Shown: positions 37,111-45,795 of the stretch, piece by piece
Numbering within the stretch: position 1 is the first letter of the stretch
How the letters are laid out: each line of letters opens with the position of its first letter
Source of the DNA: Sphaerisporangium rubeum
GTDB taxonomy: Bacteria; Actinomycetota; Actinomycetes; Streptosporangiales; Streptosporangiaceae
DNA length: 64,000 bases
Assembly (NCBI RefSeq): GCF_014207705.1
Contig: NZ_JACHIU010000001.1
Span: 6,750,501-6,814,500 of the forward strand
Reading direction: 5' to 3'
Program-made: the position numbers and the translations under genes
The notes under the pieces: model-generated
Database searches by the model: none
Told to the model about the DNA's origin: nothing
Seen by the model: only the letters and a program-made list of their open reading frames with translations

Positions 37111-37875
37111 TCAGTTGCCGTACCGCCGGTGCCGCGCGGCGTAGGACCGCAGTGCTCGCAAGAAGTCGACCCTGCGGAAGTCAGGCCAGTAGGCCTCGCA
37201 GAAGTAGAACTCGGAGTGGGCACTCTGCCAGAGCAGGAATCCGGAGAGTCGCTGCTCTCCCGAGGTCCGGATGAGGAGATCCGGGTCGGGGAGGCCGCGC
37301 GTGTAGAGATGCTCCGCGATGTGCTCGACGTCGAGGACCTCGACGAGTTCCTCGATGCTCGCGCCCTTGCTGGCGTGCTCCTGGAGGAGGGAGCGCACCG
37401 CATCAGCGATCTCACGCCTTCCTCCATACCCAACTGCAACGTTCACAATCAGCCCAGGCCGCCGTGATGTTACTTCTTTCGCATCTTTCAGGATGCGGGC
37501 CGTACGATCGGGCAAAAGGTCCAAGGCACCCATCGGGTTGACATGCCACCCACCGGCCACCAGGCCGCGCACGGTGTCTTCGATGATCTCCATCAGCGGG
37601 TCGAGCTCCTGCTTGGGCCGGGTCATGTTGTCGCTCGACAGCAGCCACACCGTGACGATCTCGACCCCGGCCTCGCGGCACCACTCCACGAGCTCGGAGA
37701 TCTTGTCGGCGCCTTTCTGGTGGCCGTGGCTGACGTCGGCCAGCCCCATGGCCCGGGCCCAGCGGCGGTTGCCGTCCACGATGACGCCGACGTGCCGGGG
37801 GATCTGGTCCCCGGACAGCCTGGCCTCAAGCCTGCGCTCGTACAGCCGGTACACGAGATCGCGCACGCCGCCCAT
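37111..37875 (-). CDS. uppS: Cis-prenyltransferase (isoprenyl transferase)
   Basis: 254 residues. HVGVIVDGNRRWARAMG holds the catalytic Asp and the diphosphate-binding GNRRW; further motifs are GYGGRREI, PDLLIRTSGEQRLSGFLLWQ and AYWPDFR. It elongates farnesyl-type diphosphates with isopentenyl diphosphate to make lipid carriers for cell-wall synthesis. Actinobacteria usually have two such enzymes, so it could be the short-chain Z-farnesyl form. The ATG at 37875 has GGGGAGG six bases upstream and is preferred to one at 37908. Confidence 0.92.
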   Translation of the reverse strand: MGGVRDLVYRLYERRLEARLSGDQIPRHVGVIVDGNRRWARAMGLADVSHGHQKGADKISELVEWCREAGVEIVTVWLLSSDNMTRPKQELDPLMEIIEDTVRGLVAGGWHVNPMGALDLLPDRTARILKDAKEVTSRRPGLIVNVAVGYGGRREIADAVRSLLQEHASKGASIEELVEVLDVEHIAEHLYTRGLPDPDLLIRTSGEQRLSGFLLWQSAHSEFYFCEAYWPDFRRVDFLRALRSYAARHRRYGN

Positions 37876-38010
37876 GGAGGCCTCCCCTTCACGCTCTCGC
37901 GTCGACATCGGTAATTATCCCGTGCCCCGGCGTATGCCCGCCCCGTTCTCGCCGTACCGCACGAGGGGGACGGCCCTCGGCCGGCGTCCCCCGACGCCGG
38001 CCGCGCGTCG

Positions 38011-39813
38011 TCAGCCCAGCCGTTCCACCAGGGTGTGGTACTCCTCCCACAGGCCTTCGGGGAGGTGGTCGCCGAAGGTCGCGAAGTGTTCAGGAATCAG
38101 TTCGGCCTCCTGGCGCCAGGCGTCGCGGTCCACGGTCAGCAGGGTCGCCAGGTCCTCGTCGGCGATGTCCAGGCCCTTGGTGTCGAGCGCCTCCGCAGGC
38201 GGCAGCAGCCCGATCGGGGTCTCGACGGCGTCGGCCCGGCCGTTGAGCCGTTCGACGATCCATTTGAGCACCCGGCTGTTCTCGCCGAACCCCGGCCACA
38301 GGAAGCGGCCCGAGGCGTCCTTGCGGAACCAGTTGACGTAGTACAGGCGCGGCAGCGTGCCCGGCTTGGCCGAGGCGCCGACCTTCAGCCAGTGCGCGAA
38401 GTAGTCACCCATGTTGTAGCCGCAGAACGGCAGCATGGCGAACGGGTCGCGGCGCAGCTCGCCGACCTTGCCCTCGGCCGCCGCCGTCTTCTCCGAGGCG
38501 ATGTTCGCGCCGAGGAACACGCCGTGCCGCCACGAGAACGACTCGGTGACCAGCGGTACGGCCGTCGCGCGGCGTCCGCCGAACAGGATCGCCGAGATCG
38601 GCACACCCTTGGGGTCGTTCCACTCGCGCGCGATGATCGGGCACTGGCCGGCCGGGGTGGTGAAACGAGCGTTCGGGTGCGCGGCCGGGTCCGGTGAGTC
38701 AGGTGTCCAGGAGCGGCCACGCCAGTCGGTGAGGTGAGCGGGGGGCTGATCGGTCATGCCTTCCCACCAGACGTCGCCGTCGTCGGTCAGCGCGACGTTG
38801 GTGAAGATGCTGTTGCCCCACAGCGTCTTGATCGCGTTGGCGTTGGTGGTCTCACCGGTGCCGGGTGCGACGCCGAAGAACCCCGCCTCGGGGTTGATCG
38901 CGTACAGCCGGCCGTCCGCGCCGAACCGCATCCACGCGATGTCGTCGCCGATGGTCTCGACCTTCCAGCCGGGGATGGTCGGCTTGAGCATGGCGAGGTT
39001 GGTCTTGCCGCACGCCGAGGGGAACGCCGCCGCGACGTACCGGGTCTCGCCGCTCGGCGGGGTGAGCTTGAGTATCAGCATGTGCTCGGCCAGCCAGCCC
39101 TCGTCCCTGGCCATCACGCTGGCGACGCGCAGCGCGTAGCACTTCTTGCCGAGCAGCGCGTTGCCGCCGTATCCCGAGCCGTAGGACCAGATCTCGCGGG
39201 TCTCGGGGAAGTGGCTGATGTACTTGGTGTCGCTGCACGGCCACGGCACGTCCTCCTGGCCGTGAGCCAGCGGCATGCCGACCGAGTGGACGGCCTTCAC
39301 GAAGTCGCCGCGCTCCTCGATGAGGCGCAGCGCCTTCTCCCCCATGCGCGTCATGATCCGCATGGACACCGCGACGTACGGCGAGTCGGTGATCTCCACG
39401 CCGAGCTGGGAGATCTCACCGCCGAGCGGCCCCATGCAGAACGGCACGACGTACATGGTGCGGCCACGCATGCAGCCGTCGAACAGCTCGGCGAACGTGG
39501 CGCGCATCTCGTCCGGCGCGATCCAGTTGTTGGTCGGCCCGGCGTCCTCGGGCCGCTCCGAGCAGATGAACGTGCGGTCCTCGACACGTGCGACGTCGGA
39601 GGGGTCTGAGGCGGCGTGGAAGCTGTTGGGCCGCTTGGTGAGGCGGGTGAACGTGCCCTGCTTGACCAGCAGGTTGGTGAGGCGGGTCCACTCCGCCTCC
39701 GATCCGTCACACCATTCGACACGGTCGGGCCGGGTCAGCTCGGCGATCTCCCGGACCCACGCGACGAGCCCGGCATGCGTGGTGGGGGCGGTCATCTCGG
39801 TTGACACGGACAC
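38011..39813 (-). CDS. pckG: Phosphoenolpyruvate carboxykinase (GTP)
   Basis: 600 residues. GTP-type PEPCK turns oxaloacetate into phosphoenolpyruvate, the first gluconeogenic step. Visible are the GTP-binding P-loop [13 protein letters not shown], the metal-site segment [21 protein letters not shown] and the GRR loop [12 protein letters not shown]. The GTG at 39813 is preceded by AAGGAG eight bases upstream. A good promoter with an overlapping DasR-like operator lies 30-75 bp upstream. Confidence 0.96.
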   Translation of the reverse strand: MSVSTEMTAPTTHAGLVAWVREIAELTRPDRVEWCDGSEAEWTRLTNLLVKQGTFTRLTKRPNSFHAASDPSDVARVEDRTFICSERPEDAGPTNNWIAPDEMRATFAELFDGCMRGRTMYVVPFCMGPLGGEISQLGVEITDSPYVAVSMRIMTRMGEKALRLIEERGDFVKAVHSVGMPLAHGQEDVPWPCSDTKYISHFPETREIWSYGSGYGGNALLGKKCYALRVASVMARDEGWLAEHMLILKLTPPSGETRYVAAAFPSACGKTNLAMLKPTIPGWKVETIGDDIAWMRFGADGRLYAINPEAGFFGVAPGTGETTNANAIKTLWGNSIFTNVALTDDGDVWWEGMTDQPPAHLTDWRGRSWTPDSPDPAAHPNARFTTPAGQCPIIAREWNDPKGVPISAILFGGRRATAVPLVTESFSWRHGVFLGANIASEKTAAAEGKVGELRRDPFAMLPFCGYNMGDYFAHWLKVGASAKPGTLPRLYYVNWFRKDASGRFLWPGFGENSRVLKWIVERLNGRADAVETPIGLLPPAEALDTKGLDIADEDLATLLTVDRDAWRQEAELIPEHFATFGDHLPEGLWEEYHTLVERLG

Positions 39814-39843
39814 AGGTCCGACTCCTTACTCTCAGGCCAGTCA

Positions 39844-39890
39844 TCATTAACGACATGCGGGCCTGAATCCAATTGGCGTAGACCAGTCAA
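39844..39890 (-). promoter_or_regulatory. pckG promoter with overlapping DasR-like operator
   Basis: On the minus strand TTGGAT (39872-39867) and TAATGA (39849-39844) are 17 bp apart. ACTGGTCTACGCCAAT (39887-39872) touches the -35 and fits the GntR/DasR dre consensus (AGTGGTCTAGACCACT) with four mismatches. A repressor here would block pckG. Confidence 0.6.
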
Positions 39891-40063
39891 TGAAACGCGG
39901 GTTCAAGAGCATCCCAAAAGAGGAGATCCATGCCCGAGATTTCAGCTCTGTTTCCCGCCTGTGAATTCATGGGACGCTGCCGCCGCCGTCCCAGAGGTCA
40001 CTCCAGGGGGTGTAGCCGCAGGCAGATGGCGTGATGGTCCGTCGGAGTTTACCCATCTTTTGC

Positions 40064-40115
40064 CAAGATAAAAGCAAGCGACCCGATCACCTCGGGTGAG
40101 GTGGCCGGGTCGCTT
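40064..40115 (-). terminator. Rho-independent terminator after hypothetical gene
   Basis: On the minus strand AAGCGACCCG (40115-40106) pairs with CGGGTCGCTT (40085-40076), enclosing a second small stem (CACCTC/GAGGTG), and is followed by the T-rich GCTTTTATCTT. It terminates the gene at 40182-40700 and isolates pckG. Confidence 0.75.
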
Positions 40116-40122
40116 CAGCGGA

Positions 40123-40177
40123 TTGGTATAGGCCAGTTCGAATGGTCTAAACCGGTTCGGGAAATGGTTTAAACCAA
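40123..40177. promoter_or_regulatory. Cluster of three DasR/GntR-like operator motifs
   Basis: TGGTATAGGCCA (40124-40135), TGGTCTAAACCG (40143-40154) and TGGTTTAAACCA (40165-40176; a perfect 12-bp palindrome) are spaced 19 and 22 bp. All resemble the TGGTCTAGACCA core. They lie just after the stop of the hypothetical gene and before its terminator, with a fourth site at the pckG promoter about 270 bp away. Confidence 0.6.
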
Positions 40178-40181
40178 TTCA

Positions 40182-40700
40182 TCAAGAGAGTCCTGGCCCC
40201 GCGGACCGCACGCGGTCCACCTGCTGGAGAGCATCACGCAGGTCAGCGAGCCATGTGTCCGTGTGGCTGCCGACCAGCCGCACACACCACGCCAGCGCGT
40301 CACTACGGCTCCGCGCCACCCCCGCCGCGACAAGCGTGTCGAGCACCCGCCGCTCGGACTGCCGCAACCGCGTCATGACCGGGATGGACAACGTGGTGAA
40401 CATCACTGTCTCGTCCTCACACCGCACCCCCCACGACACCTTGCGCCGGAACCGGTGCTCGGCCTCCCTCGCGATCTCGATCCGCCGCTCCCGCGTCTCC
40501 TCCCTGAACCGCTGCACATGCCCGTCGATCAACGCGGCCCGCTCCCCACCGGTGGCGTCTCCCGCCGAGGCCGGCACGGGGATGGTCCCGACCACGGCGA
40601 TCTCCTCCCGGTCGAGCACGATCTCCGGGGAGTCGGTGAACCAGCCGTCGGGGAGTCTGCCGGTGAACCATGAGGTGATGATCGTTTCATCTTTATCCAT
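40182..40700 (-). CDS. Hypothetical protein
   Basis: 172 residues, no membrane helix or signal. The N-terminus (MDKDETIITSWFTGRLPDGWF) precedes a beta-containing middle and a helical, acidic and basic C-terminus (SERRVLDTLVAAGVARSRSDALAWCVRLV) that might be ribbon-helix-helix-like. I do not recognise a named family. It stands alone between two repeat or regulatory regions, with its own terminator. The AT-rich sequence just upstream of the ATG at 40700 (CATGTAATGATGATTACACC on the plus-strand side) may hold its promoter. Confidence 0.7.
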   Translation of the reverse strand: MDKDETIITSWFTGRLPDGWFTDSPEIVLDREEIAVVGTIPVPASAGDATGGERAALIDGHVQRFREETRERRIEIAREAEHRFRRKVSWGVRCEDETVMFTTLSIPVMTRLRQSERRVLDTLVAAGVARSRSDALAWCVRLVGSHTDTWLADLRDALQQVDRVRSAGPGLS

Positions 40701-40873
40701 GTAATGATGATTACACCGCTATGCGGACGGCACAAGACGGCAGGTACTGATCGACTTCTCCGGATACTCCGTGCGAACGCCTTACCGAGGAGCCGGTCAT
40801 GTCACCGACGTCGTAGCGGTCCGGTGTCGGCTGTGGGTTCTTCCGTTGTCCGGTGAGCCGGGTGGACCGGCAC

Positions 40874-41048
40874 GGCCGACTTGACGGACGGGGGCTTGTG
40901 GCGGTGTCGGTCAGGGTGGGGGTTGTGGGTGGGCCGGTCTCATGGAGTGGGCCGACTCTGATGGGCCGGCATGGACCGCAGAACCGAAGTGGGGGTTGAC
41001 CATTCGAAGAGGCGCGAGTTCCTCCGAAAGGAGCAGTCTCACGGTGCT
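40874..41048. repeat. Long direct repeat B, copy 1
   Basis: 175 bp almost identical to 41127-41301 (253-bp offset, about two mismatches). It contains GACTTGACGGACGGGGGCTT, GGGCCGACTCTGATGGGCCG and GAAGAGGCGCGAGTTC. It is distantly related to repeat A at 34.6-35.1 kb. Confidence 0.88.
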
Positions 41049-41126
41049 CAAGTGAAACGACCGACTCCAGGAGCGGTCGGCTCGCGGGGATTAGAGCGGG
41101 TCACGGCGCAGCCGACACTGAGGAAT

Positions 41127-41301
41127 GGCCGACTTGACGGACGGGGGCTTGTGGCGGTGTCGGTCAAGGTGGGGGTTGTGGGTGGGCCGGTCTCATGGAG
41201 TGGGCCGACTCTGATGGGCCGGCATGGACCGCAGAACCGAAGTGGGGGTTGACCATTCGAAGAGGCGCGAGTTCTTCCGAAAGGAGCAGTCTCACGGTGC
41301 T
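41127..41301. repeat. Long direct repeat B, copy 2
   Basis: Second copy of repeat B. The 1.1 kb between 40701 and 41802 contains only these repeats, element C and the 24-bp tandem array; no credible gene is present. Confidence 0.88.
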
Positions 41302-41347
41302 TGCGTGGCTGGTCGAAGTGGAAAGGATCGGCTGAGCACCGTTCGAC

Positions 41348-41390
41348 GGCGCCGGATTCGCCGTACTACGTCCCGCCGCGTCGGCGCCGG
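41348..41390. repeat. Element C, copy 2
   Basis: 43-bp element with GGCGCCGG ends, differing from copies 1 and 3 at one or two positions (GTACTACG instead of GTACCACG). It is followed by CACAACGGCGGGTGGTGG, which resembles the flank of copy 3. Confidence 0.78.
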
Positions 41391-41492
41391 TAAGAGAGAC
41401 CACAACGGCGGGTGGTGGTGGTGCCGGGCCATCCGGTGAGGGTCCATGGATGTAGTGCACTCCCCGGGACCACCGGTTGGCGGCCGTGCTGA

Positions 41493-41535
41493 GGCGCCGG
41501 ATTCGCCGTACCACGTCCCGCCGCGTCGGCGCCGG
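41493..41535. repeat. Element C, copy 3
   Basis: Third 43-bp copy, 145 bp after copy 2. Its right flank CAAAACGGCGGGTGGTGG runs directly into the 24-bp tandem array, suggesting the array grew from this flank. Confidence 0.78.
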
Positions 41536-41556
41536 CAAAACAGACCAAAACGGCGG

Positions 41557-41772
41557 GTGGTGGCGGGCCACCGAGATCACGTGGTGGCGGGCCACCGAGA
41601 TCACGTGGTGGCGGGCCACCGAGATCACGTGGTGGTAGGTCACCGAGATCACGTGGTGGCGGGCCACCGAGATCACGTGGTGGTAGGTCACCGGGATCGC
41701 GTGGTGGCGGGCCACCGAGATCACGTGGTGGTAGGTCACCGGGATCGCGTGGTGGCGGGTCACCGGGATCGG
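41557..41772. repeat. 24-bp tandem repeat, 9 copies
   Basis: Nine head-to-tail copies of a 24-bp unit (GTGGTGGCGGGCCACCGAGA then TCAC), with variants such as GTAGGTCACC. Each unit has a GGTGG-CGGG-CCACC stem-loop and a CACGTG palindrome at the junction. The period is a multiple of three, so frames stay open on both strands without being genes. It ends about 30 bp from the stop of the leftward NlpC/P60 gene. Confidence 0.92.
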
Positions 41773-41802
41773 CGTGGTGGTGGTTGTTGGGTTGGGTTGG
41801 GG

Positions 41803-43134
41803 TCAGCGGGCCTGGGAGGCGGCCCAGGGGCTTACGCGGACTACGCCGGCGAGGTTTCTGGTGTTCAGGGGGGCTATTTTCACTACGTCGCCGGTGCGGG
41901 GGGCGTGGAGCATTTTGCCGTTGCCCCAGAAGATGGCGACGTGGGAGATGTAGCCGGGGTTGGTGGGGTCGTTGCGCCAGAAGAGGAGGTCGCCTGGTTG
42001 GGCTTGGGAGAGGGGGATCTGGGGGCCGGTGACCCATTGCTGGTGGGTGACTCTTGGCATGCGGACGCCGGCTTGGGCGAAGGCCCATTGGACGAGGCCG
42101 GAGCAGTCGAAGGTGTCGGGGCCTTCGGCGCCCCAGACGTAGGGCCGGCCCAGTTTGCTCACGGCGGCGGCGAGAGCCGTCTGGACCTGGTCGGGGGTCA
42201 TGAAGGAGCCGGTGGGCCAGTTGCGGCGTTGCTGGACGGGGGTGGGGAGGGTGGGGTTGATCAGGGCCACCTGGGTGCCTTTGGGGAGGGCTTTCAGGAG
42301 GCGTTGGCGCAGGGTGCGGGAGTCGGCGTCGGGAGCGCTGATCACCAGTGCGTTGCGTTCCGGCATGCCGAGGGCTCTGGCGGTGTCGCGGGACACGACG
42401 GCGTTGATCAGGCCCATGCCCATGGTGGCGTAGGCGCCGACGCGGAGTTTTCGGCTGCCGGCGTCGAGGGTGGAGCCGAGGGGGACGCCGCCGTCGTTGC
42501 CGAGGGTGAACGACACGGCGACGTCGCCGGCCGCCACGCCGTTCCACAGAGGGTCGGAGCTCGCGGTGGACTTCGGGGTGTAGGCACGGAACGTCGAGGG
42601 ATCCACACCCATCGTCTGGACGCGTTTGCCCCCCATCATCACGTCGGCGGCGCCGACGACCTCGACGGCGCCGACCCCGGGCCGGGATTTCACGGCGCGG
42701 ACGGCGTCGTCGGACAGCTCACGCGGGGCCACGACGAACAGGTGGGGTTTGCGTGCCGTCGTGAGCGGCGCGACCGGCGCCGGTGAGGCGGACGGCGGCA
42801 ACGTGCCGGTGGCGGCGACGTAGCCGGGTTTGGCGGCGGGTCCGGTGCCGGGTCTCGCGACGCTGGTGCGCGGGGTGGCGGGGCTGTGGGCCTCCAGGTC
42901 GCCGAGGACCATGAGGTCGGCGGACACCACCGCGACGAGCGCGACGGCCAGGGCCGGCACGACGCGGCGCAGCAGCGGGGACGGCGGCCGGCGGTACGGG
43001 GAGCGGCGGCGCGGCGCGCGGAAGGTGAGGTCTTGGCGGACCTCGGACAACGCCTCCGCGAGCCAGGCGGGTGCTCTGGACGGGCCCTCTCTGACGACGG
43101 TAGAGCCACGCGGTCGCCGATCGAGCACATCCAC
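41803..43134 (-). CDS. NlpC/P60 hydrolase fused to MacB/FtsX-like domain
   Basis: 443 residues. After a cytoplasmic basic N-terminus there is one membrane helix (about 58-78) and a Pro-rich linker. Residues about 145-292 resemble the extracytoplasmic core domain of MacB/FtsX-type permeases (VVGAADVMMGG, GVDPSTFRAYTP, VAVSFTL, VVSRDTARALGM). The C-terminal NlpC/P60 domain (about 312-440) has Cys344 in DCSGLVQWAF, His398 in HVAIFWG and His410, the catalytic set of cell-wall endopeptidases. The GTG at 43134 or the one six bases later is the start. It probably cleaves stem peptides at the outer membrane face. Confidence 0.87.
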   Translation of the reverse strand: MDVLDRRPRGSTVVREGPSRAPAWLAEALSEVRQDLTFRAPRRRSPYRRPPSPLLRRVVPALAVALVAVVSADLMVLGDLEAHSPATPRTSVARPGTGPAAKPGYVAATGTLPPSASPAPVAPLTTARKPHLFVVAPRELSDDAVRAVKSRPGVGAVEVVGAADVMMGGKRVQTMGVDPSTFRAYTPKSTASSDPLWNGVAAGDVAVSFTLGNDGGVPLGSTLDAGSRKLRVGAYATMGMGLINAVVSRDTARALGMPERNALVISAPDADSRTLRQRLLKALPKGTQVALINPTLPTPVQQRRNWPTGSFMTPDQVQTALAAAVSKLGRPYVWGAEGPDTFDCSGLVQWAFAQAGVRMPRVTHQQWVTGPQIPLSQAQPGDLLFWRNDPTNPGYISHVAIFWGNGKMLHAPRTGDVVKIAPLNTRNLAGVVRVSPWAASQAR

Positions 43135-43335
43135 CCCTTCCGAGCTTCCTGGTCACCGTCGTCACGGGCCACCGGCCCAGCGGAGCGGTCCATGGGGAAC
43201 CGGCCCCGCACGGCCCGAGGGCCACAGTTGAGGGTGCCGCATGTCACACGGTTCCGTCCACCCGCGCACGCGTCCCCTCGTCACCGATTTTCCCGGAGAT
43301 CGCGGCCGATGTCCGGGATTCCCCCTGAACAACCG

Positions 43336-43366
43336 CGATCCGCCGGAGCCGGGCTCCGGCGGATCG
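43336..43366. terminator. Near-perfect hairpin downstream of greA
   Basis: 15-bp arms (CGATCCGCCGGAGCC with its complement) around one unpaired base, about 100 bp after the greA stop on the minus strand. It probably ends greA transcription; no U-tract follows. The 331-bp gap it lies in (43135-43465) holds nothing else recognisable. Confidence 0.6.
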
Positions 43367-43465
43367 GGTCACATTCGTGTGGCGGACGCGTCAGCCTCCG
43401 TCGGAGGCAGGCGACCGATGTACGGCCGCGTCAGGGGTCTCGGCGGTGTGCCTGCGTCGCGGGGG

Positions 43466-43966
43466 TCAGCCTCCGATGTACGGCACCGCTTCGAGGATCT
43501 CGACGGTGTTCTGGCGGCCGTTCGGCAGCGTGTACGTGGCGCGCTCGCCGATCTTCTTGCCGTTGATCGCGGCGCCGAGCGGGGACCGCGGCGAGTAGAC
43601 GTCGATCGGTGAGCCGCTCTCCTCGCGGGAGGCCAGCAGGAAGGTGACCTCGTCGTCGTCGCCGTCGAAGCGGATGGTGACCGTCATGCCGGGCCCGACC
43701 ACGCCTTCGGTGCGGGGGGCCTCGCCGACGCGCGCCTGCTCCAGGAGCTGGCGGAGCTGGAGGATGCGGCCCTCCATCTTGCCTTGCTCCTCCTTGGCGG
43801 CGTGGTAGCCGCCGTTCTCCTTGAGGTCGCCCTCTTCGCGAGCCGCTTCGATCTTCTTGGCGATGTCGACGCGCCCGGGCCCCGAGAGATACTCGAATTC
43901 CGCCTTCAAGCGGTCGTACGCCTCCTGCGTCAGCCAGGTGACGTTCTCGTCGCGGGAGTCGACCAC
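43466..43966 (-). CDS. greA: Transcription elongation factor GreA
   Basis: 166 residues. It reactivates backtracked RNA polymerase by stimulating transcript cleavage. The N-terminal coiled coil (about 15-80) has the family DIAKKIEAAREEGDLKENGGYHAAKEEQ segment (shown here in part as EEGDLKENGGYHAA) with acidic tip residues, and the C-terminal domain has SPRSPLGAAINGKKIGE. The GTG at 43966 with AAGGAG five bases upstream is the true start; the longer frame upstream is not. It is followed on the chromosome by DUF4307 and mca, a conserved actinobacterial order. Confidence 0.95.
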   Translation of the reverse strand: MVDSRDENVTWLTQEAYDRLKAEFEYLSGPGRVDIAKKIEAAREEGDLKENGGYHAAKEEQGKMEGRILQLRQLLEQARVGEAPRTEGVVGPGMTVTIRFDGDDDEVTFLLASREESGSPIDVYSPRSPLGAAINGKKIGERATYTLPNGRQNTVEILEAVPYIGG

Positions 43967-44055
43967 GGGTTCTCCTTGCGTGCAGGTGAGAGTTGCGAGC
44001 GTCCGAATTGCGGGAGACTTACAAATTAACCCGCTCGAACGCTTTCCCAAAAGTC

Positions 44056-44493
44056 TTATTGTACGAGATAGCAGTACTGGACGTGGCCCGATGCGGCTGG
44101 CGCGCTCGTGCGCAGCCGCTCCGTGAGCTGGACGGCGGACGAGCCCTGCGGCACCGTGACGTCGCGCGCACCCACCTCGGCCTGCCGGCTGTCCATCGCG
44201 CGCACCCGGCACACGGCCGCGCGGTCCTCCGGCTTGGTCACCTGGAAGGTTACCGTGATCGAGTCGGGACCGCCGACCTCGAAGGAGATCACCTGGCTGA
44301 GGGCCTCGGGGTTGCCCCGCGCGGACATCATGACGTAGCCCCAGCCGGCCATGGCGAGCGCCACCAGCACCCCCACGACGGCGAGCACGACGAACCGCGC
44401 GGTTCGCCCGAGCCGTCCCCCGCTCTGCGTAGGATCGGGGATCGGGCCGAGAACCGGCTGGTCGACGCGGGCACCCGCGCCACTATCGGTCAT
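44056..44493 (-). CDS. DUF4307-family membrane protein
   Basis: 145 residues with one membrane helix (about 35-56, FVVLAVVGVLVALAMAGWGYVMM) and an extracytoplasmic beta domain containing SFEVGGPDSITVTFQVTK and CRVRAMDS. DUF4307 genes are regularly next to mca and greA in actinobacteria; function is unknown. It is divergent from mca, 136 bp apart. Confidence 0.87.
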   Translation of the reverse strand: MTDSGAGARVDQPVLGPIPDPTQSGGRLGRTARFVVLAVVGVLVALAMAGWGYVMMSARGNPEALSQVISFEVGGPDSITVTFQVTKPEDRAAVCRVRAMDSRQAEVGARDVTVPQGSSAVQLTERLRTSAPAASGHVQYCYLVQ

Positions 44494-44629
44494 GGTGGAA
44501 TCTCCAAGCGGTCACTCGTCGTTGCACGACACAATTGTCCCCCGCGGAGGCGGCGGCCCCCGCTTCACCCCTGAGCGAACCCGACGTTCCCCGGGCCGGC
44601 ACCCGGGACACCTGAGGAGAAACCGAGCC

Positions 44630-45514
44630 GTGAGTGCACCGCTGAGGCTGATGGCCGTACACGCGCACCCCGACGACGAGTCGAGCAAAGGCGCCGCCAC
44701 GATGGCCAGGTACGTGGCCGAAGGCACCGAGGTGCTGGTCTGCACGCTCACCGGCGGTGAGCGTGGCTCGGTGCTGAACCCCAAGATGGACCGGCCCGAG
44801 ATCGTGGCCAACATCTCCGAGGTGCGCAGGCAGGAGATGGAGAAGGCCCGGCAGATCCTCGGGGTGCGGCAGACGTTCCTCGGGTTCGTCGACTCGGGCC
44901 TGCCCGAGGACGAGAACGAGCCGCTGCCCGACGGCTGTTTCGCGTTGCAGCCGCTGGAGGTGGCGTCGGCCCCGCTGGTGGCGGCGGTGCGCGAGTTCAG
45001 GCCGCATGTGATCCTCACCTATGACGACGACGGCGGCTACCCGCACCCCGACCACATCATGACCAACAAGGTGTCGGTGGAGGCCTTCGAGGCGGCCGGC
45101 GACCCGGACCGCTATCCCGGTCTCGGCGAGCCGTGGCAGCCGCTCAAGCTGTACTACCACATGGGCTTCACCAGGGAGCGTTTCGAGGCGCTCCACCAGG
45201 CCATGACCGACCGCGGCATAGGGTCGCCGTACGCCGACTGGATCGCCCGCTGGGAGGACCGGCCGCAGAAGTGGGACGTGACCACGCGGGTGCCGTGCGG
45301 CGAGTACTTCGAGGTGCGCGACCAGGCGCTGATCGCGCACGCCACCCAGGTGGACCCCGACGGCTTCTGGTTCGTCTGTCCTCGTGAGCTGCAGCGGGAG
45401 ATCTGGCCCACCGAGGACTACCACCTGGCGCGTTCGCTGGTCGACACCGAGACGCCGGAGGACGACCTGTTCGCCGGCATCGACGTCTGCGACCGCACGT
45501 CCACCCACCCGTGA
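44630..45514 (+). CDS. mca: Mycothiol S-conjugate amidase Mca
   Basis: 294 residues. It hydrolyses mycothiol S-conjugates to a mercapturate and GlcN-inositol, detoxifying electrophiles. Zinc ligands are visible in HAHPDDES (His, Asp) and the HPDH segment of GGYPHPDHIMTN. CTLTGGERGS is typical. The GTG at 44630 has GAGGAG ten bases upstream; a longer upstream frame is out of context. It shows that the organism makes mycothiol. Confidence 0.96.
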   Translation: MSAPLRLMAVHAHPDDESSKGAATMARYVAEGTEVLVCTLTGGERGSVLNPKMDRPEIVANISEVRRQEMEKARQILGVRQTFLGFVDSGLPEDENEPLPDGCFALQPLEVASAPLVAAVREFRPHVILTYDDDGGYPHPDHIMTNKVSVEAFEAAGDPDRYPGLGEPWQPLKLYYHMGFTRERFEALHQAMTDRGIGSPYADWIARWEDRPQKWDVTTRVPCGEYFEVRDQALIAHATQVDPDGFWFVCPRELQREIWPTEDYHLARSLVDTETPEDDLFAGIDVCDRTSTHP

Positions 45515-45550
45515 ACGGGGGCGGGGCCCCGCGGTGGCAGACTTGACGGT

Positions 45551-45754
45551 GTGACCGTCCACGCCGCGGCTGCGGCCGCCCCACCCGTTCCGTACGGCCC
45601 AGGCCTGCTGGGCTTCATCGTGGTCGCCGCCATCGGTGTCGCCCTGTACTTCCTGATCAAGTCGATGAACAAGCAGATGTCGAAGATCGAGGTTCCGCGC
45701 GAGGACGAGCAGGAGCGCTCCGAGCCCGGAGCGCGGCCGGACGGGTCCCGCTGA
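45551..45754 (+). CDS. Small single-pass membrane protein after mca
   Basis: 67 residues: an Ala/Pro-rich N-terminus, one helix (about 19-37, LLGFIVVAAIGVALYFLI) and a charged tail (KSMNKQMSKIEVPREDEQ). The GTG at 45551 follows mca by 36 bp. Small membrane proteins of this type commonly follow mca in actinobacteria. Function is unknown. Confidence 0.75.
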   Translation: MTVHAAAAAAPPVPYGPGLLGFIVVAAIGVALYFLIKSMNKQMSKIEVPREDEQERSEPGARPDGSR

Positions 45755-45795
45755 TCGACCCCGTCACGAGCACGGGCCCACGAGAGGAAACCCCC

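Noticed and set aside
39891..39915. tRNA-like GGTTCAA loop sequence
   Set aside because: No acceptor or anticodon arms can be formed around it; no tRNA was found in the window.
41557..41772. CRISPR array
   Set aside because: Units are contiguous without spacers and differ internally; no cas genes are present. The same holds for the 30-bp array at 35341-35510.
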